This document shows, piece by piece, positions 36,201-47,085 of a stretch of DNA of 64,000 bases. The number at the start of each line of letters is the position of its first letter. Position 1 is the first letter of the stretch. The DNA is from Paramecium pentaurelia (taxonomy: Eukaryota > Ciliophora > Oligohymenophorea > Peniculida > Parameciidae). Below the pieces are notes generated by a model. That model ran no database searches, had not been told where the DNA came from, and worked only from the letters and a program-made list of their open reading frames with translations. The stretch is taken from positions 1,197,744 to 1,261,743 of the forward strand of contig CAJJDO010000001.1 of the NCBI GenBank assembly GCA_905183005.1. Direction: 5' to 3'. Position numbers and translations under genes: made by a program.

Positions 36201-38039
36201 TCATCGATATTACCCTGGCATGTATTATGCTTATGGGTTAATTCCAATTTGATTAGCTCTTTATGGGCTTGAATTATAGAGACCACCTTAATATAGAGGA
36301 GGTTGAGCTCTTTAAGGTTGTTATTAATAGGTTTGAGGAGCTCCAAACAAGGCTTATTAAGATTATTAATATTATGAATTAAATTGAGGAACTTATTATT
36401 ATTATTATGATTATTATTATGGTTACTAATAATTTACAACAGGTCTTGATAATCCATTCTTATTAGAGTCTACTTAATGTAAATAATCCTAATCATAAGG
36501 AGCTTTACTAATATATTTATTATATATATAATTACTGCAAACAGTTTACAAGAAGGAATAAAGACAATAAAAGTAACAATACTCCAATAATTGCTGTATA
36601 AAGCATTGTATTTTATTTGATATGAATTTCATCAGGATTGACTTGATATGAATGAGAAATTGAAATTTGATTTGTATCTTGATTGAATAATACATAATTT
36701 TTTCTAAAATAATATAAAAAATATAATATTACTTAAAGAATGTGTATGGAATAATAATATTAGGTTTTTCTTATGATAATGTATTTTTATCTGAAATAGT
36801 TTTCATTAAAAGATAGCATTAGTTTTATTCTCTATGAATATAATCATTCTTAGATAATGGATATGATATTTTATCTTAGAGATTAAATGAGAAGTATATA
36901 TCTTTATATTTTTCAAATTACTCATCATTACAAGGACATTTATATAAACCATCTTATTAAATGCAATCCTAAAATAAAGAATTAAAATACAATTTAGAAA
37001 TTTTTAATTTCTTTTAAAAAGTTTTATATTATTGTACTATCAGCCCAAATAAATCTAGTTGTACTATCGAAAATGGCAGTTCCAGTAGCTATTATATATA
37101 AAATAATTATAATACATGCAAAATTTCCTTCAAGTCCATAAGAAATTTTATTTATCTTTAATGCCCATACTTTCTTACCTACATTAGTAAATTAAGTGAA
37201 TTTGGATTAAGCAAAATAAGTTTATTATTCTCCAATAATCAATAAAGATAAATTATCTTCCAATTTTAATGCAAATGTTGATGCTGGTACATTGTTCAAT
37301 TGAGAATGGAATCTATTATAATAATAATTATATTACTATTAAATTAAGCTATGAGTCTATTATAATGTTGGTTCATTCTTAACTTCACCAACCATAGCAT
37401 TTTTTTTATTTTTGTATTCTACATAATCTGAACCATATGCTAAACCTATAACACCATTTTTGGCTTTAAATTCATATTTAGGATCCTCCTTTGCTTTTAA
37501 ATTATCAATAAGTCCTAGTCCAACAGAATTTGCCTTCAATCCCATCAATTCTAAAGAATCCTTATTTCATTAAATTAATTTATACTTGAGTTGCATATGA
37601 TCCTGTAACTATTACACGTCCACCATATGTATTTTCAGTAGTTAATGGTATTTTTTTTTGATCATCTGTAGTTTTTTAATATTAGCAACTTCCTTCACAT
37701 TTGAATATTTCTGCATCATTTGGACAATTAGTACATTAGTTATTCTCAGTCTATTTTGTATAGACCCAAGAGATATAAGAGGTAGTATCTATTGTTTATT
37801 TGAGTTAAGTTTGACCTAAAGTTAATGGAATCTGATTTATTAATTAAGAATACTGTTAAAGTGTAATCATCTAAATATTTTTTAGAGTCATCTTCAGTTG
37901 CCTTCAATTTATTATTATCAATTGATGAACTACTAAAATGTTACTTCCTATGAATTTCAGAAGTAGCTTTCTCAAAATTAATTCTAACTTCAAATGCTGA
38001 AATGCTCAGAATTAAAATACAAACTAATGCTAGATTCAT
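36201..38039 (-). CDS. Membrane-anchored pepsin-family protein with altered catalytic motifs (561 aa)
   Basis: Six introns (22, 25, 27, 22, 29, 28 nt) give an exact 561-codon frame, which joins what looks like two genes. Residues 1-17 (MNLALVCILILSISAF) are a signal peptide. Pepsin-fold landmarks: LTLGQTQLKQTIDTTSYISWVYT for the first active site, a Cys-rich loop (CTNCPNDAEIFKCEGSCQYQ), GVIGLAYGS, and ATGTAIFDSTTRFIWADS for the second site. A C-terminal FFKKNYVLFNQDTNQISIS corresponds to the closing strand. Then comes a membrane helix (AIIGVLLLLLSLFLLVNCL) and a ~100-residue Gln/Pro-rich cytoplasmic tail. Both catalytic Asp are kept, but canonical DTGS/DSGT read DTTS/DSTT, so activity is doubtful. 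It is likely a surface or endomembrane protein. Confidence 0.85.
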
Positions 38040-38152
38040 AAATAAATAAATTTGATAAAATTTATTTCTTTTTTGAGATTCAAAATAATTTAAGAAGATA
38101 TTTATATAGCTAAATTATCAGGTATTAATAAATATTATAATAAATAAATAAG

Positions 38153-39681
38153 TCATCTCTGCTAATGTAAATTAATCTAATTTAACAAAAATCTTATACT
38201 ATTTCTTTAACTGTGTCTGCAAGATCTGGATATTATGATATAATCTCATTAAATATTTAAATAGCTTCTTTATTTTCATTATTAAGTAATAAAATCTATC
38301 CTTTTTACAATTTCCCTTTTATATCATCTTTAAAAATACTACAGTATTTATCATTATTTTATTTAGCACTTTAAAATTAAGATAAATTCATATAGATTTA
38401 GGCTAATAAATATTTAAGCATTTTTCTTACCTAAATAAAAGTTGGCATGACTGTTTTAATTACATTAATTAAAACATAAAATTGCATTTTCAATTTATTC
38501 TTTTTAAAGAGCTATTCTTCCTTTCTATAAATCATTTCAATTTACCTTGCATTAAGTAAGCATTTTCATGATTTTCTTTGATTTTTATTATATCAGCAAA
38601 ATATTCTCCAGCTAGATCATATAATTATAATTCAAATAAAGAAATACCTTAAATATTTATATTAGATATACCAGCCTAATATAAACTTTCTATATCTTCT
38701 TTATTATTATTGATATTAATCTAAAATTATAAAAAAGCCTCTAAATATCTTTTTTCTTCTTGCAATAGTATGCCATACAAAAAACAAAAATTATTTGCAT
38801 TTTTAAAAACTTTTTTAGCCTTTTCGCACTCTTAAATTGCAATGTTATTTTATTTCAATTCTCCATATGATAATACTTTAAAAATTTGAGAATTCAAATA
38901 TTACTTTTATATATCCAAGCTTGTTCCAAATTTGATTTAATTGATAATGCTTTCTCAAATAATTCTATTGATTGATTATAATTTTTAGCTATAAATTATT
39001 ACATTCCTTAAATTAATAATATATATCTATTTACCCTTTTCATAATATTCCTATGATTTATCTTATTAATTAACAATAGAAACATGTTAAGCTATCTAGG
39101 ATTGCATTAGAAGTTAAGATTTAAATTGGAGTCTTTAATTATGAAATATTAATATACTTGGCTTAAGATAATTCAATTAAATATCCTGTTGATAAATCTA
39201 ATTTTTTGATAATATTTGATATCATTATTTAAGATTAATGATATTAATCTCTTATTTTTATTGAATCAGAAGACTAATAATATTAACTTACATTTGTTCC
39301 TTTTTAGGAATTTTCTGATTATATATTTTTATTGATAATTGATGACCTATTAATATTGCTTTCTTATAATATTTCTTCTAATTTAAAGTTTCTCTAATTT
39401 AAGAATACATCAAATTAACTTTTAAATATATTACTTTAATTAGGTTAATCATAAGTTAATAATAATTCTTCAATCTAACCAATACTTATTTTATGTTATT
39501 CTATTTTTGATTATAAATATGATTAACAATATTCCAGGAATTTCTTTACATATATTGAATTATGTTAAGAATGATAAGTTTATTAACAAATTTTGCACAT
39601 CAATCTTCTATGTTTACATTTCAAATCAATACAAAAAATATCAGATATTTCTTTAACATGATCTTTACAAAATATTGCCAT
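38153..39681 (-). CDS. B-box zinc-finger protein with TPR-like helical repeats
   Basis: Starts MAIFCKDHVKEISDIFCIDLKCKHRRLMCKICQQTYHSQHN, a B-box (C-x2-H..C..C..C-x2-C..H-x2-H). The middle is helical and Gln-rich. The C-terminal half reads like degenerate TPRs (NQSIELFEKALSIKSNLEQAW, ISLFELQLYDLAGEYFADII, ENHEN AYL-type helices). Several short introns are evident (for example 18 nt after KGTN, if real, and a 23-nt intron near the end); not all are resolved. With that last intron the protein ends INLHQQR at a TGA at 38153; without it the frame stays open to 38080. The B-box plus TPR layout is common among Paramecium paralogous families as I recall. Function unknown; B-box proteins often act as E3-type scaffolds. 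Confidence 0.7.
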
Positions 39682-40077
39682 TTCAATTAATAAATATTTT
39701 AAGATTAAATAATAAATATTAATTAATAAGAAAGTTAATATATATTAATTTATTATAACAAAAAAAATATATTAGAAATTAAATTCTTCTAATATAGATG
39801 ATATTGAATAGAAACAATATTTAGAATAATTGAATTAAGTCATAACTATATTTAAAGAAATGAGAAATATTAAGAAATTAAATATATTCATATGTTTCAT
39901 TTTCAATTGATTACATGATAACAGTCATGATTCAATTTGTTTTATTTTCATAAGATATTTCAATTAATTTATTCAATCTAAGTATTATTAGTGAACTAAA
40001 TAGAAAATATAAAATAACTATGAAAATTATTGAATAATTGATATGAATTTTTGGGATAATGATAATGATAATGAAAT
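39682..40077. other. Spacer with no supported gene
   Basis: About 395 bp between two minus-strand genes: promoter of the B-box/TPR gene and 3' end... of none upstream. A short GATAATGATAATGATAATG run lies at 40057-40073 next to the ankyrin gene stop. Otherwise AT-rich and featureless. Confidence 0.45.
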
Positions 40078-40880
40078 TCAATCTTGCATTTAGTGTCTTA
40101 GTTTTTATTTCTTCTCAACTTATTTATCATAATCTTCTATAAATTTTTCAAATGCAGCTGGATCTACAACAAGAAGTTTGGAAAAACTAAAGAGCCATTC
40201 ATCAATGTTGACCTAAATGATGATTATTACATATTTTATGTACTCCTCTTTCAGGATTGCATAATGCAACTGATTTAATGAAATCCTTAGCATCCTTTTC
40301 TGCTTAATTGTCAGTAATAGTATCTTCAATATACTTATTAAATTTCACTGCCTTAGCATGATCTATATATTTTGAATTATCATAATCGATATCCTCAAAA
40401 ATAGCTTAGAGTTTTTATTTCTATGATTGTTTTAAGACATTAAAGGCCTTACTTTCTGCAGTTAAATTATTTATAAGAGTTCTTATTTCTGTAATTCCAT
40501 CTCCAGGTCTAAAATATTAATAGAATCTTTGAATTACTTTTATCCTGATTAGTTCTTTAAATTTGGATCAGCTTGATTAATAACAAGTAATAAAACAATT
40601 TCCTTATTCATTTTCTCAGCTGCAAGATGCAAAGGTCCTGATCCTTATGCATTATAAACTTCAAGTGATGCTTCATTCTAAACCAGAAATCTTACAACTT
40701 CCAAATGATTGTGAATAATAGCCCAAAACATTGCAGTATTTCCTTAATCTAGAAAAGCAGAGTACCTTCTTTATCTTGATAATTGATATCAACATTTCCT
40801 TAGACTATGGCTCTCTTAATCTCTTCCAAAGAACCCTTTTAAGCAGATGTAAGGAATTATTCATTATGAAAAGTTTCCAT
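40078..40880 (-). CDS. Ankyrin-repeat protein with EF-hand-like C-terminus (239 aa)
   Basis: Three introns (23, 29, 31 nt) give an exact 239-codon frame. Residues ~1-115 hold three ankyrin repeats (FLTSAQKGSLEEIKRAI, NTAMFWAIIHNHLEVVRFLV, GPLHLAAEKMNKEIVLLLV). The C-terminal half has two EF-hand-like segments: DYDNSKYIDHAKAVKF, with Asp/Asn/Ser at Ca2+-ligand positions but Lys instead of Glu at position 12, and LCNPERGVNIDEWLFSF, which is degenerate. It resembles the ankyrin/EF-hand proteins common in ciliates, but Ca2+ binding is doubtful. Its ATG is 14 bp from the divergent Rab ATG. Confidence 0.83.
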
Positions 40881-40894
40881 TAATTTAAATTATT
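40881..40894. promoter_or_regulatory. 14-bp gap between divergent start codons
   Basis: Only 14 AT-only bases separate the ankyrin-gene ATG (minus, 40880) from the Rab ATG (plus, 40895). If both starts are right, each promoter must overlap the other gene's coding sequence or 5' UTR. The Rab start is secure from homology. The ankyrin start is the only Met before the first repeat. Confidence 0.6.
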
Positions 40895-41559
40895 ATGTCT
40901 CAGAAAAAAGCAGATTTTGATTTTCTTGTGAAATTGTTAATCATTGGAGATAGTGGAGTTGGTAAAACTTGTTTGTTAATGAGATATTGTGAAAATCTGT
41001 TTACAAATAATCATTTGACAACTATTGGTATTAAAAATTGCCACATTGATAGGAATAGATTTTAAGTTAAAGACAATTGAAGTTGGAGGCAAGAAGGTTA
41101 AAATATAAATCTGGGATACTGCTGGTTAAGAAAGATTTAGAACCATCACTTAAACTTATTACAAGGGAGCTTAAGGAATTATTTTAGTTTATGGAGTTGA
41201 CGATAGGGTTTCATTTCAAAGGTATTATTTAAAAACCATTCTTAAGTATAGAAAATTGGATGAAGTAGATTAATACTCATGCCTAAGAGGGTGTGAGTAA
41301 ATTGCTAGTTGCAAACAAAAGCGATTGTGCTGATAGAGTAGTTTAGACTTAAGAAGGTCAAAGATTAGCAGATCAATATGGCATCCCCTTTTTTGAAACC
41401 TCTGCTAAAAATGGCACAAATATCTATGAAATTTTCAATTCAATTGCCAAAATGGTTATAGATAAACAAAACAAGGATCCTCTTGATCGTCCATCCAATG
41501 TTTAATTATCATAGTAACCTTAAAGTGAAGCTTCAAAAAAATAAGGAGGATGCTGCTGA
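40895..41559 (+). CDS. Rab8/Rab1-type small GTPase (204 aa)
   Basis: Vesicle-traffic GTPase. Two 25-nt introns give an exact 204-codon frame. Landmarks: P-loop GDSGVGKT, switch I TTIGIDFKLKTIE (the TIGIDFK form favours Rab8 over Rab1), WDTAGQERFRTIT with catalytic Gln, YYKGAQGIILVYG, guanine motif NKSD (in VANKSDC) and ETSAKNG. The C-terminus GGCC is a double-Cys geranylgeranylation site. The first intron splits the invariant Gly codon of TIG, the second the Ser codon of SFQSIENW. In ciliates and animals Rab8 directs traffic to the plasma membrane and cilium; assignment to Rab8 is by eye. Confidence 0.95.
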
Positions 41560-42399
41560 CAATTTAAAATATATATTCAAAATATTCAATTGTTTTCTAC
41601 CTATTATACATTTCTCTTCATTTTTCCATATAATTTCTTCCTTACATTCTAATTATCTCTTTATTTATTCCTAAAGCTTTTTATTTTCATACAATTATTT
41701 CACTCCATATAAATTTCACATTTTTCTATTTATTTACCATAAAAATAAATCATTCATCTTAAAATAGAGCTAACATTTTTCTTCTTTGTTGATAATTTCA
41801 CCTTTAAAAAAATAATTCAAAAGAACTCTTTTTTTTGGAATATCAACAGTTTTATATATACATTAATTAAATGAAAAAGCAAAGAACAAATTAATAGATA
41901 GAATACGCTTAGTTATATATTGTCAAAATTTAATTGAAAGTATACAGATTACAATATATACAAAAAATATAAAAATTTGAATCTATATCCATTTAGCTAA
42001 AAAGAAATATGTAATTATTCTAAAATCAGTCTTTAATTTTTGAAATTTTGATTATTAATTATATGTTTATTTTATCAAAATTTGCAAACGTCTTCTTATT
42101 ATAATTTATAATTATCAAACTTCATTTTCATGTTAATACTTATAACTTATTTTTATCCTTTTTATAAATCTCTAAATTATTGAACTTTATCAATTTTATT
42201 TTTATTTTTCAAAGAGTTTTTCTTTGTTCTTATCAATTATAGTTACAATATTTTTATAACCTTATTGAATAAATATATAAATGGTGCTTAATTTATAACA
42301 ATAACAAAAGTAATAATCCTTTTAAGGTTCTTATTTTTCATCTCAAATTTTTTGTTCTTTTCTATTTATGATTATTTCTAATAATTTATATTATATTTA
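41560..42399. other. 840-bp AT-rich stretch without a supported gene
   Basis: Between the Rab and DUF3228 genes on the plus strand. An ATG at 42281 opens a frame rich in Gln that is not continuous with the DUF3228 frame. A few minus-strand coding-like words near 41760-41830 are too short to call. No RNA gene recognised. Confidence 0.5.
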
Positions 42400-43040
42400 A
42401 TGTAAGCCAAAAGATTAGTTCTTGATCCTTTTTGTTATAGACAGTTTGGAAAATAAGGAAGTTAATAAATTCTTTATGAACGAGAGAAATTTGTGGAAAA
42501 AGTGAATGAATTATATAAAAGTGAAGATTTAAAGGATGGGTATCAATAATTGATTATATTAGTTATGCTCCATTTTGTAAACATATATTTATAGAAAATT
42601 TCACAGAGACACCAAATTATATATTGAAAATAACATAAGAAAATGAGCATTTAATAAGGACAGCATATAAAGCAAGGAATGAAAGAGAAGTATAAATATT
42701 AATTAAATTAAAAAAGTTACCTGTATTAACTAGATTCATTCCAGCAGAATCTATTTAATTATAGAAAGCGAAATATTTAGATATTATTCTTTATTCAAAA
42801 GAATAAATTACTAAAGAAAATAAATCATAAGGAGTTGAGGATATTCATGGTGCAATTGATTATGATTTTGGCATAATTTCAATTAAACCATAGGATGAAA
42901 ATTCTGAAATACCTATGTTACCAATTACATCAATGAGAAATTCTTTAGGAACTAAAGAAGGAGGATCAGGAGTAGAGATAAATAGAGAAGAGTATTTAAA
43001 ATCTGTAGACTTTTGGTCAAAACATATATTGGTTGAGTGA
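42400..43040 (+). CDS. DUF3228 family protein (205 aa)
   Basis: One 23-nt intron gives an exact 205-codon frame. Matches my memory of the uncharacterised DUF3228 family: DGYAPFCKHIFIENFT near residue 50, LPVLTRFIPAESI, YLDIILYSKEQITKEN, FGIISIKPQDENSEIPMLPI, SMRNSLGTKEGGSGVEINR and the C-terminal EEYLKSVDFWSKHI. The family occurs in scattered bacteria and protists with no known activity. The conserved Cys/His, Asp and EGGSG patches suggest an enzyme or ligand-binding fold, but that is speculation. Start chosen at MQAKRLVLDPFCYRQF, which restores the family's N-terminus. The TGA is 17 bp from the convergent gene's TGA. Confidence 0.85.
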
Positions 43041-43057
43041 TATTGATTTAAACATAT

Positions 43058-43799
43058 TCATAACATTTAATCTAATGCCTTAATGGCTTATTTGCGTTTA
43101 AGAGGAGCATTATATGGATTTAAGTCAAGTTCTTATTTACGATCTTTTTATTTATTTTTTCCTAATTATTTAGAAAAATAATCCTCATCAAATTAATATT
43201 AATATTTTCTTTTTTCTTCTTTTAATTATTTCTCAGTTAATTCTTTCCTTTATTTTTGTACTTTCTCATTTTTAAAGATAACTGGAGCATATAATAGTGT
43301 ATTTAAGGAACAAATATTAGTTGAAGGTTGATTTAATGATTATATTGATAATTGATATCTTTGCCTTAAATTATTTTATTCATCAATTTCTTATGAATTG
43401 TATTTTTCTTTATATATTGATTCCATAACTTATGTAAGTAATCTATTGAGAGATAAATCATTATTGTTATTATTTCTTTTGAAATGCTACAATAAGGATG
43501 TACAAGTAATACTCAATGTATCAAGTGCCATTAATACATGAAAAATGTCTCCTTCTTATCTTCCTTATAATTCATATAATTTTTTTGATTTAGAACCCAC
43601 ATTTCGAATTACTTATTTAAATATTATGAAATTACTCTTTATAAAAAATTCAGCTAGAAGATTGATTCCTTGTTCTTGACAACTACTAATACCTGAATTA
43701 AGTAGCATTTGTGAAACATATATCTTCATCTAATTATCATGTGTATTGAAATACCAATTTACCTAAAGATTGCTCTTTTGATCTACTTTATTTAAGCAT
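43058..43799 (-). CDS. TAF8/TAF3-like histone-fold protein (238 aa)
   Basis: One 25-nt intron gives an exact 238-codon frame. Residues ~15-105 read as a bromodomain-associated-type histone fold: QMLLNSGISSCQEQGINLLAEFFI, RNVGSKSKKLYELQGRQEGDIFHVLMALDTLSITCTSLL. The block SKKLxELxGRxExDxFxVLxALDxLxI is characteristic of TAF8/TAF3 and related TFIID/SAGA partners. The C-terminal part is charged (ELTEKQLKEEKRKYQYQ) with a basic end (APLKRKQAIKALD). A general transcription role is inferred from the fold only; other histone-fold pairs such as SPT7-like proteins remain possible. Its ATG is 23 bp from the divergent RING gene. Confidence 0.6.
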
Positions 43800-43822
43800 T
43801 TTTAATAATTATTATTATTAAA

Positions 43823-44832
43823 ATGAATTATTAATCATTACCTTAATTACAAAAATTCAAATAGATTGCTCAAACTCCAGATGAAAATTCAAAAAGAGGT
43901 GACGAAGTGACTAGATTGAAATAATAAGTTGTTCAATTACAAAAATAAATTGAATTTATTCAATAGAACAAATCATTTGTCATGAAGATTCAAAATTAGT
44001 AATGCACTCTCTGTCTTAGATATAAAGTACTAAGGTACTTGATTTATTGTAGACCTAAATTGAACAATTAATTAAACAAGAAAAATAGATCAAGAAATAA
44101 TATGAATAAAAAATTGAAGAATTATTATAAAGTTTAAACAAAAAAAGTCTCAAGTAAAAGATTACATAAATCCAATAAACTGAAATAGTTCCAACTTTGA
44201 ATAAAGAAGTTTAGGTGTAATTGATGTTAGAGTAAGAACCTTAATAAAATGATATTGAAAATTTAAAGCAATCTCCTTTGGTTAAAAAATATGAAGAAAT
44301 TATAATTGATTATCATAAAGATTATGAAGCCAAAGCCTATTAAGTATTATAGTATAAAGAATTATATGAAAAATAAAAATCACAATATGAATAATTTAAA
44401 TCTTAACATTAAAATTGTTATGATAAGATTCATAAATTATAAATTGAAATTAATTTACTCAAAGATACTTCAAATTAATATAAACTACCTGATAATATCA
44501 TGAATCTTAAAAAGACTATTGATTGTACAATTGAATAAAATAAAATGAATCAAATTGTAATGAAGACTTAAGAAGGTGATACTACAATTAAATTATATTA
44601 GAAGTTATAATAAATTGAGACTGATCTTTACATAAGTCTTAGATGTACAAAATGCAAAGACATGTTTACAAATCCATTTACATTTGTTCCTTGTGGTCAT
44701 AGTGTTTGTTAAAAATGTTAGAGCAATAGGTGTGATAAATGTGATAGGGATACTACGTATTTTAGAAACAATAGTTTAGATTATTTGATAAAGATGTATC
44801 ATTAAATAAGAGAAATTTAATAGAAAAGATGA
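43823..44832 (+). CDS. Coiled-coil protein with C-terminal RING-type zinc finger (327 aa)
   Basis: One 26-nt intron gives an exact 327-codon frame. Residues ~20-260 are coiled coil, Gln/Lys/Glu-rich (DEVTRLKQQVVQLQKQIEFI, IEQLIKQEKQIKKQYEQKIEELL). The C-terminal ~65 residues form a RING-like finger: LRCTKCKDMFTNPFTFVPCGHSVCQKC...CDKCDRD, with C-x2-C, CGHxxC, C-x2-C and a final C-x2-C pair. It is a candidate E3 ubiquitin ligase with TRIM-like order reversed. There is no membrane segment. Confidence 0.83.
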
Positions 44833-45067
44833 TAAATACAATATATTGTTAAATTAAATATTTTAATTTATAAATATACTTAAATCAGAAAATGAAAATG
44901 ATCAAGTATTTGTTTAAATTTCGAATTAATAATTTAAATTGTAATTTGTTTCTTTTTATAAATACATTATGATAATTTATTTATATACTAAAAATGAGTT
45001 AAATTTGAATACTCATACTCTTAAAAATAGAAAAGAATTTTTAAGGTAAAAATATATATATAATTGT

Positions 45068-46615
45068 TCAAGATTTAGTTCTTTTTTCATCTTTTAATGC
45101 TTATATTCTCCAACTTTCAGAGAATTCATTTAATTTTTACATAAATTCTTAATGAAAACCAACATTATCTGTATGATCTGGAAGTTTAAGTTTTTACATT
45201 TATTTCTATTGATGTTATTAAATAGTTTATTTTTGATTCTATTATTTCTAATTTACTTAAGTAGATGTATTTTTCTTTTAAATATTCGATAAATCCAATT
45301 TCAATTTCACATTAGATTTAGTATCGAGAATATTGGTATTTTTATACTCAAATTTTCTAACACTTTCTACAATAGATTCATTATCAAATCTATTAAGGAA
45401 ACAAAAACTGGATTCATCAGAATCATTTATAACAGAATTGTCTGCATCATGAACACTTCTCTCATAATGTTAATGTTTTTAAACAATAGATTTCTCTGTC
45501 TATTCAGCAACACTATCATCATTTAAGACTTCTTCATTATAGATTTTTTCAATATCAACACCACTCTTTTTAATAGCTAAAACCAATTTAATTAATTTTG
45601 CTTCCTTTTCACTCATCTCTTAAATCTTTTATTACATTACATCTTGCATTTCTTTCAATTATATTGTATCCATGCTATCAATATTATTACTTTATGTATT
45701 TTTGTTATTTGGTATCTATTTTGGTGTTTTTAATTATTTAACTGTTTCAAGTAGGATATCTCTCTCTTACTCAATTTACTTATAATTATTTTACCATAAA
45801 TCCTTTTCTCTACGTATTTAATCAATCATCTCATAAAACTTCTCCTCTTATTCACATAAGACTTGTATACACATACAATTGAAGAGTTCTAATAAATTAT
45901 TGATTATTTATTATTAGACATCACTCAAATCACTTAATGATACAAATTGTTGCTTATATAATTGCATATTCTTTTGTTGTTTTATTAAATACTCTTTATG
46001 AAATTCCCACCTGGAGTATTATTTGTTGTTTATTAAAGAGGCTTGGATTTAAGTATTGAGATTCCAAAGTTCTTAATTCCTTTTGACAGGTTTCCTTTGA
46101 CCAGGACTCTAAGAATCACTCGTGAGGTTGCTAGTTAGATTCTATTTAGATCTATATAATAAAGTGTACACATACAGTTGTTGAAGTATATTTGTCGATA
46201 AGATGTGACCATCACCAATTATTTTACGTAATTTGAGTCCATTTTAAGATCCATACAATGAATCATCTTCAACTTACATTGTGGCAAAAGCAGAAACACG
46301 ACTTTTAGAACTGCTGTTAGTACGATTGTTGTTATTTTCCGAGATATTGTTTTTGTGTTGCTTATATCGTTTCTCTTCAATAGATTTGGAGGTAGGCACT
46401 GCTTATTTGATAGTTAAACGCTATTGCTGAAACTTTGGAGGGATATGGAAGAAGTTGTTATGTTCTGGACAAATGTTTGGCTGAGATGTTTATTTCGGAA
46501 TCACTACCCTTGCCAAGGCTTCCTTCACCGTGTTGGGGGCTACTCGTTGCATTTCAGATAATTTAATTTTTATATAATCATCATTATTATGTCTAGATAA
46601 TGTACTATTATTCAT
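45068..46615 (-). CDS. Unknown protein, disordered N-terminus and coiled coils (about 510 aa)
   Basis: Open for 516 codons. A 24-nt GTATGT..ATAG segment after NILQQL is probably an intron, which would leave 508 codons (507 aa). The N-terminal ~190 residues are basic, Ser/Asn/Pro-rich and probably disordered (KQTSQPNICPEHNN, NNRTNSSSKSR). The middle has coiled coil (NLLELFNCMCIQVLCEQEEKF, QIEQERDILLETVKQLK). The end has a Lys/Gln coil (NQKQQNQKQTIQQHQQKQ) and stops at ALKDEKRTKS. The 5' part of the coding region is visibly richer in G and C than neighbouring genes. No family recognised. Confidence 0.7.
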
Positions 46616-47085
46616 ATACTATAATTGCTAGAACCAAATTGACCAAATGTGATTAATGCTTTGATAACTTATTCTAATAATATTGATTGAATATAATGAA
46701 GGATTTTTGAAGATAATAGTTATTCAACATTTATTGTAACAAATTTCTTAAAATATTGATTCAATAAGAAAATTCTCACTCTAAGTAAATTAGATCTTTT
46801 TGAAATAAGTAGAACATTTAAGATAACTCATAAAGGTTTAGTCTATAGATTATATCATTTAAACTGAATACCATAAATCTTATCAAGTATACTAAATTCA
46901 ACATAAGTATCTTAAAAAAAAAGTTATAAATTTTTATAATATGTTTATACTGGGATCCAAATATTTAAGGGATAGCCTTCTATTTATATTATTTATTTAT
47001 AGGATCATTGATTGACTTATCTTCAAATTTAAGTTTTAAATATAAGTTATGTAAAATATTAATAAAAAAATTTAAATTCAAAAAT
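46616..47085. other. Divergent spacer, no gene seen
   Basis: 470 bp between divergent start codons at 46615 and 47086. AT-rich, with a poly-A run near 46914-46923; no motif or open frame worth naming. Confidence 0.5.

Noticed and set aside
36201..36606. A separate small membrane protein gene starting MLYTAIIGVLL
   Set aside because: The frame upstream is open and continues into the pepsin-fold gene. With all six introns removed the combined length is an exact codon count, so this is its C-terminal membrane anchor.
37360..37548. Minus-strand open frame MMGLKANSVGLGL...
   Set aside because: It is an internal exon of the pepsin-family gene, not an independent gene.
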